DNA of 64,000 nucleotides from Pseudomonas sp. GD04019. Lineage in GTDB: Bacteria > Pseudomonadota > Gammaproteobacteria > Pseudomonadales > Pseudomonadaceae. Every line of letters starts with the position of its first letter. Positions within the stretch are counted from its first letter, which is position 1. Shown piece by piece: positions 1 through 8,703 of the stretch. The DNA is taken from NCBI RefSeq assembly GCF_029837695.1, contig NZ_JAOEEA010000014.1:81103-145102 (forward strand), in the 5' to 3' direction. Below the pieces are notes generated by a model. That model saw only the letters and a program-made list of their open reading frames with translations. It was not told where the DNA came from and made no database searches. Made by a program: the position numbers and the translations under genes.

Positions 1-11
1 GGGAGACCATA

Positions 12-398
12 TCAGCGGCCCTCCGCAGGCTGCGGCGCGGCGGCCATGAATTCGATCAGCGCGCGGAAGTCCGGCTCCGAGCACTGCATGCACAGGCCCA
101 GCGGCGGCATGCCCTGGAAGCCATTGATGCTGTGATCCAGCAGGGTATCTATGCCCTTCTCCAGGCGCGGCGCCCAGGCTGCGGCATCACCGGTCAGCGG
201 CGCACCGGCGGCCGGGTTGGCGTGGCACTGCTTGCAGCTGGCGCCATACAGCTGGGCCAGCACTGCATCCTGGGGCACGCCTTGTCCGGTGTTCGCCTGC
301 GCTGGCGGCGCATCCTCACCGCCACAACCGGCCAGCAGCGCGCCCAGCCCCAGCACCATGGCCCAATCGCGCCAGCCCCTGTTACGCCCTGCCTGCAT
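12..398 (-). CDS. cytochrome c5-like lipoprotein
   Basis: Small c-type cytochrome of 128 aa, probably a periplasmic electron carrier anchored to a membrane by lipid. A signal peptide ends in the lipobox LLAGC (Cys25). One haem site, CKQCH, is at residues 55-59. The segment GMPPLGLCMQCS supplies a likely axial Met and the C-terminal Cys pair typical of cytochrome c5 proteins. The start at 398 is chosen because GGAG lies 6 nt upstream; an in-frame ATG at 422 has only a weak site. It is divergent from the flavin monooxygenase at 619, and nothing in the sequence identifies its redox partner. Confidence 0.85.
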   Translation of the reverse strand: MQAGRNRGWRDWAMVLGLGALLAGCGGEDAPPAQANTGQGVPQDAVLAQLYGASCKQCHANPAAGAPLTGDAAAWAPRLEKGIDTLLDHSINGFQGMPPLGLCMQCSEPDFRALIEFMAAAPQPAEGR

Positions 399-618
399 AG
401 TCCGCTCCGAGTCTCTGCTCATCTCGATAGCGCCACACTAAAGCAGCCACGCATGGCGTATGAGGTCTCAAACGGCCAGCCAGGAACAGGTAAACGGCCA
501 AAACCGGGGCATTCAGGATGGCCGTTGCTGCCCTCTTTCGCGGCCATCGCTCCCCTGCCGTAGCGGCATCGGCTTGGCTAACGTGAATGCATTGCCACCA
601 CCCCGCGCGGAGCGCCCC

Positions 619-2007
619 GTGAGCACAGCGAACGACTTCCAGGATTGCGGCGATGCCGTGTGCATCATCGGTGGCGGCCCCGGCGGCCTGTGCATGGCCC
701 GCGCCCTGAAGCGCCAGGGCCTTGCCTACGAGCAGTTCGAGCGGCACAGCGACGTCGGCGGCGTGTGGGACATCGGCAACCCCGGCACGCCGATGTACGA
801 GTCCGCGCACTTCATCTCCTCGCGCGACCTCTCGGGTTTTCTCGACTTCCCCATGCCCAAGCACCTCCCCGACTACCCGAGCCACCGGCAGATCCTCGAG
901 TACGTCCGCGCCTTCGCCCAGGCCTTCGATCTCTACGACAACATCCGCCTCAATACCGCCGTCGAGCATGTGGCCAAGCGCGAGGACGGGCGCTGGCTGG
1001 TGACCCTGCAAGGCGGCGAGCAGCGCTGCTACCGCGCCGTGGTCTGCGCCACCGGCTGCAACTGGGACCCGAACATGCCGGCCATCAAAGGCCAGTTCAA
1101 CGGCGAAATCCGCCACTCGGTGACCTACAAGCAGGCCGCCGAATTCGCCGGCAAGCGCGTGCTGATCATCGGCGCCGGCAACTCCGGCGCGGATATCGCC
1201 TGCGACGCGGCGACCCATGCGGAGCAAGCCTTTATCAGCCTGCGCCGCGGCTACCACTTCATTCCCAAGCACCTGTTCGGCCTGCCCGCCGACGAGGTCA
1301 GCGAGAAGGGCCCGCAGCTGCCGATCTGGCTGGTGCGACCGATCTTCCAGGCGCTCCTGCGGGTGATCAACGGCGACCTGACCCGCCTCGGCCTGCCCAA
1401 ACCGGACCACAAGTTGTTCGAAAGCCACCCGCTGCTGAACACCCAGCTGCTGCATTACCTGCAGCACGGCGATATCCAGGCCAAGCCCGACCTCGACCAT
1501 TTCGACGGCGACCATGCCGTGTTCAAGGACGGCAGCCGCGAGCGCATCGACCTGGCGCTGTACGCCACCGGCTACAAATGGAGCTGCAAGTACGCCGCCG
1601 ACTACTTCGAATGGAAAGGCGGGCGCCCGCAGCTTTACCTGTCGATCTTCAGCCGCCAGCACCACAACCTGTTCGGCATCGGCTACCTGGAGACCAACTC
1701 CAGCGCCTACAAGCTGTTCGACAACGAAGCCCATGCCATCGCCTGCTACCTGCGCGACCAGCTGCAGCGTCCAGAACAAGCACGCCAGTTCGAACAACTG
1801 ATCGCCACGGATGACCCGGACCTGTCCGGCGGCATCAACTTCATCAAATCCCAGCGCCACGAGGTGTACCTGGAGGTACACGCGCTAAAGGCCCACCTGC
1901 GCAAGCTGCGCCGGCAGATGGGCTGGGGCGAACTGGACGAGGGCTACTACGCCGGCCTGCGCGGCAGCACCAGCGTAGAATCGGCGGCACAACTGCAGCA
2001 GGTCTGA
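619..2007 (+). CDS. class B flavin-containing monooxygenase
   Basis: Predicted soluble NADPH- and FAD-dependent monooxygenase of 462 aa, of the FMO/Baeyer-Villiger type, inserting one oxygen atom into a small organic substrate. It has two Rossmann fingerprints, GGGPGG (residues 18-23, FAD) and GAGNSG (185-190, NADPH). The family signature FxGxxxHxxxY reads FNGEIRHSVTY at 160-170, and ATGY is at 316-319. The GTG start at 619 is favoured because GGAG lies 6 nt upstream; the frame stays open further upstream to 460 but that part is not protein-like. Substrate cannot be told from sequence. The gene stands alone, convergent with the radical SAM gene 11 bp downstream. Confidence 0.85.
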   Translation: MSTANDFQDCGDAVCIIGGGPGGLCMARALKRQGLAYEQFERHSDVGGVWDIGNPGTPMYESAHFISSRDLSGFLDFPMPKHLPDYPSHRQILEYVRAFAQAFDLYDNIRLNTAVEHVAKREDGRWLVTLQGGEQRCYRAVVCATGCNWDPNMPAIKGQFNGEIRHSVTYKQAAEFAGKRVLIIGAGNSGADIACDAATHAEQAFISLRRGYHFIPKHLFGLPADEVSEKGPQLPIWLVRPIFQALLRVINGDLTRLGLPKPDHKLFESHPLLNTQLLHYLQHGDIQAKPDLDHFDGDHAVFKDGSRERIDLALYATGYKWSCKYAADYFEWKGGRPQLYLSIFSRQHHNLFGIGYLETNSSAYKLFDNEAHAIACYLRDQLQRPEQARQFEQLIATDDPDLSGGINFIKSQRHEVYLEVHALKAHLRKLRRQMGWGELDEGYYAGLRGSTSVESAAQLQQV

Positions 2008-2018
2008 GCCGTGACGGA

Positions 2019-3572
2019 CTATCGGGAGCGGGCAATCAGCTCCGTCGATGGCTGAGGCGGAGCCTTACGCTTGTCCAGCGCATATTCCCGCTCCGCCAGA
2101 GAGGCGCCGAGGAACTGACGCAACGTAGGTCCCACCTTGAGCAGCCGGGTGGAGAAGATGAACTCCACCACCTCGTGAAACCACACCCGCCGCCCCATGC
2201 GGGTATACCAGCGCATAGCATGGCGGAAATCGGCATCGCCGCGGAACAGCACGCGCGCCAATGCCCTGGGCCGCGCCTGCATGGCCACTTCGATCAACTT
2301 GAACCAGAGAAACACCCGCCAAGCAGGCACACGCTGCACCGCCAGCACCTGATGCTTGTAGTCCCAGCGACGTGTGTCGGTCTGAATCACTTGGCGCTGT
2401 TCGGCCGTCTCGTAGAACGGTGTCCAGCGATGCGGAGTGACATAGAGCAACTGAATCTGGTCCGGGTCATAGCGCAGCAGATGGCGAAACGAGCGCCAGT
2501 AATCGCGGTCACTCTCCTCCTGAAAGCCGACCACATAAGTAGCCATGGAGACTATGCCGTGCTGGCGTAGCAGGCGGATCGCCTGTTGGTCCTCACGCAC
2601 GTCACCGCCCTTGTGAATAGCCGCCAGAGTCGCCTCGTCGTAGCTCTCGATACCGAGCAGAAAGCGGATCACCCCGGCCTGGCGGTACAGGTGCAGGATG
2701 TCGGCGTCGCGCACTATGTCTCCGGCACGGGTGGAGCCCACCAGCAGGAGCGGCACATTCTCGGCAATCAGCGCCTCGAGGAAGGCTTTCCAAGCCTTGC
2801 GCGACCCAGTGGGGAGTTCGTCGGCGAAGTTGATCAGCTCTACGCCCTGCTCGCGATGCAGGCGCGCCAGCTCTTGGGCGAACTTGACTGGGTCGCGATG
2901 GCGCCAGCGGGTCCAGAAGCCACGCTGCCCACAGTAGTTGCACAGATAAGGGCAGCCGCGGGAGAACTGCGCCACCACCGCTCGCTTGCCACCCCAATAG
3001 GAATAGCGCGCATGGTCGATCAACTCCCAGCCCACCCGGTAGTCGTCCAGATTGCGTAGCATCGGCGCATCCATGGTGCGCAGCACCTCGCCATCCTGGC
3101 GATAGGCGATACCGGCTACCTCAGCCAACGGCGTTCGCCATTGCAGCGCCTGCACCAGCGACAGCGCCGTCTGTTCGCCCTCGCCGCGCACAATGAAATC
3201 GATGTCCGAACAATCGCGCAGGATCTCGTCCCAGTGATAGGTCGGATGCACGCCACCATAGATGACCCGCAGCGCCGGCAATCGGTGTTTGAGCAGCCGA
3301 CACAACTCCACCACCGTTAGGTGGACCGAGCTGGAGCCAGAGTGCCCAAGCAACACCAGATTGGGATCGACCTCGGCGGCATGGGCCACGATGTCCTCCA
3401 GCGCCTGGTTCTGCAGATCGGCGTCCAGCAGTTGCACCGCAAACCCAGCATCAAGCAACGGGCCACCAATACTGAGCAGCCCCAGCGGTGGCAGGTGCTC
3501 GCCGGGAATGCGGCTACCGATCGCCGTATGCGGCGGATTGATCAACAGGATTCGCTGCGTTTGGGTGGTCAT
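2019..3572 (-). CDS. B12-binding radical SAM protein, BchE-like
   Basis: 517 aa. The N-terminal third (about 1-150) looks like a cobalamin-binding domain. It is followed by a radical SAM domain with the [4Fe-4S] motif CxxxCxxC at Cys207, Cys211 and Cys214 (GCPYLCNYC). The stretch from about 195 to 225, with GKRAVVAQFSRGCP and GQRGFWTRWRHRDP, closely resembles the anaerobic Mg-protoporphyrin IX monomethyl ester cyclase BchE. In phototrophs BchE forms the fifth ring of chlorophylls. No other bacteriochlorophyll gene is nearby, so a different, perhaps haem- or lipid-related, reaction is more likely. A monocistronic gene with no cofactor-synthesis neighbours. Family confidence is high, function low. 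Confidence 0.8.
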   Translation of the reverse strand: MTTQTQRILLINPPHTAIGSRIPGEHLPPLGLLSIGGPLLDAGFAVQLLDADLQNQALEDIVAHAAEVDPNLVLLGHSGSSSVHLTVVELCRLLKHRLPALRVIYGGVHPTYHWDEILRDCSDIDFIVRGEGEQTALSLVQALQWRTPLAEVAGIAYRQDGEVLRTMDAPMLRNLDDYRVGWELIDHARYSYWGGKRAVVAQFSRGCPYLCNYCGQRGFWTRWRHRDPVKFAQELARLHREQGVELINFADELPTGSRKAWKAFLEALIAENVPLLLVGSTRAGDIVRDADILHLYRQAGVIRFLLGIESYDEATLAAIHKGGDVREDQQAIRLLRQHGIVSMATYVVGFQEESDRDYWRSFRHLLRYDPDQIQLLYVTPHRWTPFYETAEQRQVIQTDTRRWDYKHQVLAVQRVPAWRVFLWFKLIEVAMQARPRALARVLFRGDADFRHAMRWYTRMGRRVWFHEVVEFIFSTRLLKVGPTLRQFLGASLAEREYALDKRKAPPQPSTELIARSR

Positions 3573-3664
3573 CGCCCTTCCTCGGCATTGGTGATGCGAG
3601 GATTTGTAGCGCCGCGGAATGTTTGGACGATGAGCGCTGGATGGAGCCTGTGTGGAGATGGCGA

Positions 3665-3688
3665 GGGGCCTGCCGCCGAGCAGGCCCC
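3665..3688 (-). terminator. hairpin after the chemoreceptor gene
   Basis: GGGGCCTGC pairs with GCAGGCCCC 9 bp each side, 7 nt past the chemoreceptor stop codon. No U tract follows on the minus strand, so it may only stabilise the mRNA 3' end. Confidence 0.45.
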
Positions 3689-3694
3689 CTAGGA

Positions 3695-5335
3695 TCAGGT
3701 ACGGAACACACCCAGGCCGCCCTTGAGCGCGCGGGCGGTGTCGCCCAGTTCTGCAGCGGAGCGGTTGATTTCGTCGACGTCCTGACGGGTGTGTTCGAAG
3801 GCGTCGCGCATGCCGCCGAGGCGGCCGGACATGTCGGCCACGGCGTGCTGGATTTCCTCGCTGCTGGCCAGGGCCTGGTCCACCGTGCTGCTCACCTGGC
3901 CCATCTGCTGCACCAGCGCGTCGAGTGCCTCCAGCGCCTCGTCGGCGTCGCCGGCCAGGGCGCGTGAGCGTTCGGCGGTGCTGCCCATGCGCTGGGCCAC
4001 CAGGCGGATAGCGCCGGTGACCTTGTCGATCACCTGATGGGCCTCACCCAGCACGGTCTGGGTCTGCCCGGCCAGCTTGCGCACCTCGTCGGCCACCACG
4101 GCGAAGCCACGTCCCGCCTCGCCGGCACGGGCGGCCTCGATGGCGGCGTTGAGCGCCAGCAGGTTGGTCTGTTCGGAGATGCCGGCGATCATCTGCAGCA
4201 CCTGGCCGATCTGCTCGGCCTCGCTGCTCAGGCGCTCCAGGTCGACGGCCAGCTCGACGTTGGCCGAGGTGCTGCCGTGCACGTCGCCGATCAGCCGTTG
4301 CAGTTCGTGGTGGGCACGGCTCAGTTCGCCACTGGCGCGTTCCAGGTTGGCGCGCACGGCGCCGGCCAGGCTGGAGGAATGCCCGGCCGCATGCTGGATC
4401 GACTGGCCGTGCTGGTCGACATCGGCCAGTTGGCCGGCGGCCTGCTGGATCTGCCGGGTGATGTCGTCGGCGCGCAGCAGGAAGGTGTCCGCCAGTTGTT
4501 GATTGCTGTCGGCCATGCCGGAGGCACTGGACAGGGTCTGGCGCAGGTCCTGCAGCAGGCCGGAGAGGCGTTCGCCCATCTGCCCCAATTCGTCGCCGCT
4601 GATCAGGGCGATGGGGCGTGACAGGTCGCGATGGTCGGCGATGCGGTTGAGCTGGCCGGTGAGCTGGAGTATGCCGCGCACCAGCATGCGCGCCGCCAGC
4701 CAGGACAGCAGCAGGCCGACGCCAAGGGTGGCGGCGCCGATCAGCAACAGGCTGCGCAGGCTGTCGCCGATGGCCTGGTCGAGGCTGTCCAGGGTCACGT
4801 CCACGCCGACCACGAAGGGCTGGCCGCCGGCGGTGCGCAGGGGCAGGAAGATCGAGCGGAAGCTGCCGTAGCTGTCGGTGTATTCGTCGAACTGCAACTG
4901 GCCGCTGCGGGCCGCCGCGGTCACTGCCGGGCTGGCGTCGGAGTAATGCTCCAGGTGCTTGGCGTACTCATCGGCAGCGATGTCCTCGGGGCCGGCGCCG
5001 TCGGAGAGGTAATACACCTGGCCGCCGGCATCCACCATCATGGTGTAGGCGTACTTGAGGCCGACCTCCGCCGCATATTCGCCGAGGTTGCGCACCTGGC
5101 CCAGGTATTCGCCATCCTTCAGGCCATCGGCACTGCGCGCGCGCTCCAGATAGTCGTCGCCGAGCAGGCGCGGCACCGCATGGGCGGCGGCGCGCAGGCG
5201 ATTGTCCATCTGCGCGCGGATATCCAGGGACTTGGCGTATTGGGCGTAGCTGATAAAGGCGGCGATGCTGATCAGGTTGACCAGGGTAAAGGCCAGCAAC
5301 AGCTTGGTTTGCAGGCTGAGATTGCGCAGCGGCAT
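3695..5335 (-). CDS. methyl-accepting chemotaxis protein
   Basis: Transmembrane chemoreceptor of 546 aa that passes a periplasmic signal to CheA/CheW. TM1 is at about 11-31, a periplasmic ligand-binding domain of about 160 aa follows, and TM2 is at about 194-216. Then come a HAMP domain (about 217-270) and the cytoplasmic coiled coil. The conserved hairpin tip is at 388-422 and includes EQTNLLALNAAIEAARAGE. There is no C-terminal CheR/CheB tethering pentapeptide (it ends GVFRT). The periplasmic domain gives no clear ligand. The gene is monocistronic, as is common for pseudomonad chemoreceptors. Confidence 0.93.
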   Translation of the reverse strand: MPLRNLSLQTKLLLAFTLVNLISIAAFISYAQYAKSLDIRAQMDNRLRAAAHAVPRLLGDDYLERARSADGLKDGEYLGQVRNLGEYAAEVGLKYAYTMMVDAGGQVYYLSDGAGPEDIAADEYAKHLEHYSDASPAVTAAARSGQLQFDEYTDSYGSFRSIFLPLRTAGGQPFVVGVDVTLDSLDQAIGDSLRSLLLIGAATLGVGLLLSWLAARMLVRGILQLTGQLNRIADHRDLSRPIALISGDELGQMGERLSGLLQDLRQTLSSASGMADSNQQLADTFLLRADDITRQIQQAAGQLADVDQHGQSIQHAAGHSSSLAGAVRANLERASGELSRAHHELQRLIGDVHGSTSANVELAVDLERLSSEAEQIGQVLQMIAGISEQTNLLALNAAIEAARAGEAGRGFAVVADEVRKLAGQTQTVLGEAHQVIDKVTGAIRLVAQRMGSTAERSRALAGDADEALEALDALVQQMGQVSSTVDQALASSEEIQHAVADMSGRLGGMRDAFEHTRQDVDEINRSAAELGDTARALKGGLGVFRT

Positions 5336-5459
5336 GACGGCAGTTCCATCCGTTGGTAGAGGGCCGCGGCTGGCGGCGGCCTCCTACTGTGGCGGTTGGC
5401 GCCAGCAAAACTTGAGTGGCCTGCCGAACCGTTCGGCGCCGCCATGCCGCAGTCGAAGT

Positions 5460-5825
5460 CTAGACTGCCATCGCTTCGCGACGCTGTTTCTTCATCAGCT
5501 CCAGCTTGCGCTTGTGCACCAGCATGCGCGAGGCGGTGACGTGGATCGGCCCGCCGGTAAAGGTCGGCAGATCGCGCAGGCCCCAGCGGTCACCGTCGTT
5601 CTTGTCGATGGCCTGGCCGTTGGCCAGTTTCAGGCTCAGGGTCACGTCGAAGATCAGCTCGCGCACGCTGTCGCGGTTGAAGATCGCAGCGCTGTCGATG
5701 GCCTTGCTCAGCGGCACTTCGTTCGGTTTGCGCAGGGTCAGCAGCAGCATGCCGTCCGGGCGCGGCTTGATCGAAACGCTGTGGTCGGGAAAGGCGTCGA
5801 AGAATTCCTTGATCGCAATTTGCAT
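5460..5825 (-). CDS. small DUF3509-like protein
   Basis: Cytoplasmic protein of 121 aa with no signal peptide or membrane segment. The N-terminal part (FFDAFPDHSVSIKPRPDG, then LLLTLRKP) resembles the DUF3509 family of small Pseudomonas proteins, but this rests on memory of the family pattern. The C-terminal 35 residues are basic (KRKLELMKKQRRE) and may bind nucleic acid or a partner. No function is known to me. About 120 and 150 bp upstream lie two similar dyads (5946 and 5976) that could be operators. Confidence 0.6.
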   Translation of the reverse strand: MQIAIKEFFDAFPDHSVSIKPRPDGMLLLTLRKPNEVPLSKAIDSAAIFNRDSVRELIFDVTLSLKLANGQAIDKNDGDRWGLRDLPTFTGGPIHVTASRMLVHKRKLELMKKQRREAMAV

Positions 5826-5945
5826 CTCTACTCCCTCTTATTGTGTTCCGGGTATCCAGCCAGTGCAGCGCCTGTGCCAACTTGCGCACAGCAATAACGC
5901 CCTTATAAATCAACAGCTTAAGAAATGGAGATGGCACTATGCCCG

Positions 5946-5988
5946 ATGCAGAATGCACGGCTCGCTTGTAGCGGCGTGCAAAATGCAC
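5946..5988. promoter_or_regulatory. two similar dyads 30 bp apart
   Basis: ATGCAGAATGCAC at 5946-5958 and GTGCAAAATGCAC at 5976-5988 share 11 of 13 bases. The second is a perfect dyad (TGCA-AAA-TGCA core, arms of 6 bp when the flanking C and G are counted). Exact 30-bp spacing puts both on one face of the helix, as for a cooperative regulator. They lie between the oprC terminator and the DUF3509-like gene. The regulator is unknown. Confidence 0.4.
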
Positions 5989-5993
5989 GAGAG

Positions 5994-6025
5994 CACAAAG
6001 GGAAAGCCCGCCGTGGCGGCGGGCT
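5994..6025 (-). terminator. oprC terminator
   Basis: Stem AGCCCGCC/GGCGGGCT at 6005-6025 with a 5-nt loop, followed on the minus strand by TTTCCCTTTG. It sits 7 nt past the oprC stop codon. Confidence 0.7.
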
Positions 6026-6031
6026 CTTGGC

Positions 6032-8113
6032 TCAGAAGTCGAGATCGACCTTGGCCCACAGGGTTCGCCCGGGCTCGTCAATGGCCACCGGGTCGGCCGG
6101 ATAGCCGAAGCCGGCATCGCCGGCCAGGTTGAGGTGCTCGGCGTAATCCTTGTCGAACAGGTTGTCGACGCCGGCGCTGAGCTTGAGGTTGGCGCTGACG
6201 CGGTAGGCACCGTTGAGCGAGAACACGCCGAAGCCGGCGCTGCTGCCGAAGTCCTGGCCGACCACGTTGCCGCGGCCCTCGTCCACCCGGTTCTGCGCTG
6301 CCACCACACGCCACAGGGCGCCGGCGCTCCAGGCGTCGCGCTGGTAGGCCAGGCCCAGGCGCGCTTCCAGCGGCGGCATCTGCGGCAGGGCCTCGTCATC
6401 GGAGCTGTTCTTGCCCCAGGCGTAGGCCAGGGTGGCGTCGGTGTTCCAGTGGTCGGTGAGGTCGTAGGCCACGCCCAGCTCCCCCCCCAGGATGCGCGCG
6501 TCGATATTGTCGGCCTGCGAGCCGCCCATCATGCCGGCGCTGTAGTCGAACAGGATGTAGTCGCGCACCTGGCCGACGTAGCCGCTGGCCCAGGCCTGCA
6601 GGTCGGTGCCGTTGTACTGCACGCCGAAGTCGAGCTGGGTGGTCTTCTCTGGCTCGATGCCGTCGAAGGCGTTGATCTCGCCGGCCGGACCGCGACTCGG
6701 GGAGAACAGCTCCCAGTAGTCGGGGAAGCGCTGCACATGGCCGAGGCCGGCGTAGAGGGTGGTCGGCGACTCGGCCAGGTCATGCTCATAGCGCACGAAG
6801 CCGCTGGGCAAGGTGTCGGCGCGGGTCTCGTCGGCGGTCGGGTTGGGCATGCTCATCATGCCGCCGGTGCGCTGACGGTAGTCCTTGGCCGAGGCGCGGT
6901 CCAGGCGCGCGCCAGCGACCACGCGGTTGCGCTCGGCGAGCAGCCAGGTCAGCTCGGCGAAGGCGCCGTAGCTGTGCATCACCGCGTCCTTGCTCCAGGG
7001 GAAGCGGTCGGTGTCGATGTAGCTGTCGCTCATCATGTCGTAGTCGGAGTTGCGCTCGCGGTGCTCGCTGCGCAGGGCGTCGACACCGGCGACCAGCTCC
7101 ACGTCGGTCCAGGTGAAGGTCGCGGCGAGGCGTCCGCCGACCGTGCGCCGGTCGACCTGGGAGGCCATGGGCATGGCCATCATGCTGCTCGGGTCGGGCT
7201 CGCGCAGGCTGAAGTTGTCCATGATGTGGTCGGCGTAGTTGTAGTAGAGCTGCGCCTCCAGCTTGTCCAGCGTGCCACCGAGGTTGGACTTCTCGAAACG
7301 CAGGCCGAGGCTCTCGCGCTCGAACTGCGCGCCGTCCATGCCGCGCCCGGCATAGCGCGCCTCGCCGTCGCCCTTGCCGGCGGTGAGCTCGATCAGGGTG
7401 TCGGCGTCCGGCGTCCAGCCGATGGCCAGGTCGCCGTTCCACTTGTTCCAGCGCGACGGCACGGTATCGCCGTCGCCGTCCTCGTAGTCATCGGCCTGGG
7501 CCTGGTTGCCGACGAAGCGCAGGTAGCCCTGCTCGCCGCCCACGGCGCCATCCAGCACCTTGTCGAAGCGGCCGTTGGAGCCAGTCAGCACGCTGGCGTG
7601 CAGGCGCGAACCGAGCTCGCCGAAACGCTCCGGCTCGCGCTCGAACAGCACGGTGCCAGCCGAGGCGCCGGGGCCCCAGAGCACGGTCTGTGGGCCCTTG
7701 ATCACGGTCAGCTTGTCGAAGGTCTCGGGCGATATATAGGAACTCGGCGCGTCCATCCGGTAGGGACAGGCGCCGAGCATCAGGCCGCCGTTGGTGCGCA
7801 GGTTGATGCGTGAGCCGAACATGCCACGCAGCACCGGGTCGCCGTTGCTGCCGCCGCTGCGGATGGCGGCGAAGCCGGGGATGGTCTTCAGGTAGTCGGT
7901 GGCATCGCTGGCCGGCACCGGCTGGCGGGCGTCTTTGGGATCGGCGTGGATGGTCAGCGGCGAGCTCTGCTGCACGGCGGTGACCACCGTGGGCGCCAGC
8001 TCGGCATCGGCGGCCTCCTCGGCGAAGATCGGCGTGGCCATAGCCAGGCTCAGGGCGGACAGAACGAACGGCAGGCGCCCGACGCGTGCCGGCACGAAAA
8101 CGAATGGAGTCAT
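6032..8113 (-). CDS. oprC: TonB-dependent copper receptor OprC
   Basis: Outer-membrane TonB-dependent receptor of 693 aa for copper uptake. A signal peptide ends near AFA/IFAEEA (about residue 31). The plug domain begins with TVVTAVQQSSP and contains the CxxxM copper site CPYRM (Cys116-Met120 of the precursor), which is characteristic of OprC. A Met-rich segment MMAMPM further on is also consistent with copper binding. The barrel ends with LWAKVDLDF, an aromatic C-terminus needed for outer-membrane assembly. The DUF2946 gene is 60 bp upstream on the same strand, a pairing common for copper-related outer-membrane genes. Confidence 0.93.
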   Translation of the reverse strand: MTPFVFVPARVGRLPFVLSALSLAMATPIFAEEAADAELAPTVVTAVQQSSPLTIHADPKDARQPVPASDATDYLKTIPGFAAIRSGGSNGDPVLRGMFGSRINLRTNGGLMLGACPYRMDAPSSYISPETFDKLTVIKGPQTVLWGPGASAGTVLFEREPERFGELGSRLHASVLTGSNGRFDKVLDGAVGGEQGYLRFVGNQAQADDYEDGDGDTVPSRWNKWNGDLAIGWTPDADTLIELTAGKGDGEARYAGRGMDGAQFERESLGLRFEKSNLGGTLDKLEAQLYYNYADHIMDNFSLREPDPSSMMAMPMASQVDRRTVGGRLAATFTWTDVELVAGVDALRSEHRERNSDYDMMSDSYIDTDRFPWSKDAVMHSYGAFAELTWLLAERNRVVAGARLDRASAKDYRQRTGGMMSMPNPTADETRADTLPSGFVRYEHDLAESPTTLYAGLGHVQRFPDYWELFSPSRGPAGEINAFDGIEPEKTTQLDFGVQYNGTDLQAWASGYVGQVRDYILFDYSAGMMGGSQADNIDARILGGELGVAYDLTDHWNTDATLAYAWGKNSSDDEALPQMPPLEARLGLAYQRDAWSAGALWRVVAAQNRVDEGRGNVVGQDFGSSAGFGVFSLNGAYRVSANLKLSAGVDNLFDKDYAEHLNLAGDAGFGYPADPVAIDEPGRTLWAKVDLDF

Positions 8114-8173
8114 GGTGTTTCCTGAATGATGAACAGCGCTATGCCCTCGCGACGAGGGCGACTGATGGCGACT

Positions 8174-8545
8174 TCAGGAAAGCGACGGGGGCGCCCTGCC
8201 GGGCGGGGCCACCAGGAACGGCGGGCTGAGGCCCAGCGCCTCGGCGAAGCGCGGCCGCTCGGGCGGCGCCACCAGCGGCGGTGGCGGCGTGAAGGGAAGA
8301 GACTGCAGGCTGGCGATATGCGCACCGCACTGCACGCAGGGCAACTGGTGCGAGGCGGCGCCGCCCCGGTCGTCCTCGCCGAGCTGCCATTGCACACCTT
8401 GCGAGGTGCACATGAGCATGAAGCCGTCTTCGCTCATCTGCGGCAGCGCCCACAGCGGCATACTCACGCGCAGCAGCATGCCCACCAGGGCAAAGGCGTA
8501 GAGCCAATCGCGGAAGTTACGGCTGAGCGGGTTCAGGGCGGGCAT
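8174..8545 (-). CDS. DUF2946 family protein
   Basis: 123 aa with one hydrophobic N-terminal segment (about 13-35, a signal anchor) and a short periplasmic part. That part contains Cys46 and the pair CVQC at Cys70 and Cys73, plus His66 and His76. These residues could bind a metal. The C-terminus is Pro-rich (FTPPPPLVAPPERP). DUF2946 genes commonly lie next to copper receptor or efflux genes, and this one is directly upstream of oprC and probably cotranscribed with it. Its molecular role is not established. Confidence 0.75.
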   Translation of the reverse strand: MPALNPLSRNFRDWLYAFALVGMLLRVSMPLWALPQMSEDGFMLMCTSQGVQWQLGEDDRGGAASHQLPCVQCGAHIASLQSLPFTPPPPLVAPPERPRFAEALGLSPPFLVAPPGRAPPSLS

Positions 8546-8703
8546 ATCCTTTCGTTGCCGGGCATTCTAGCCAGTGCGCGGCCCCGCGCCACTGCCACGG
8601 CGTCGCACCCGCCCGTTTCCGGCGGAAGCCACGGTAGGCAGTGCCTCGGTCATGGCTCTACACTGCAAGCCACACCTGCCCTGCAATCAGGATCGAAAAC
8701 TCC

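Noticed and set aside
460..618. N-terminal extension of the flavin monooxygenase
   Set aside because: The extra 53 residues are Arg/Pro/Ser-rich and unlike the family; the GTG at 619 has a good ribosome binding site directly before the FAD-binding fold.
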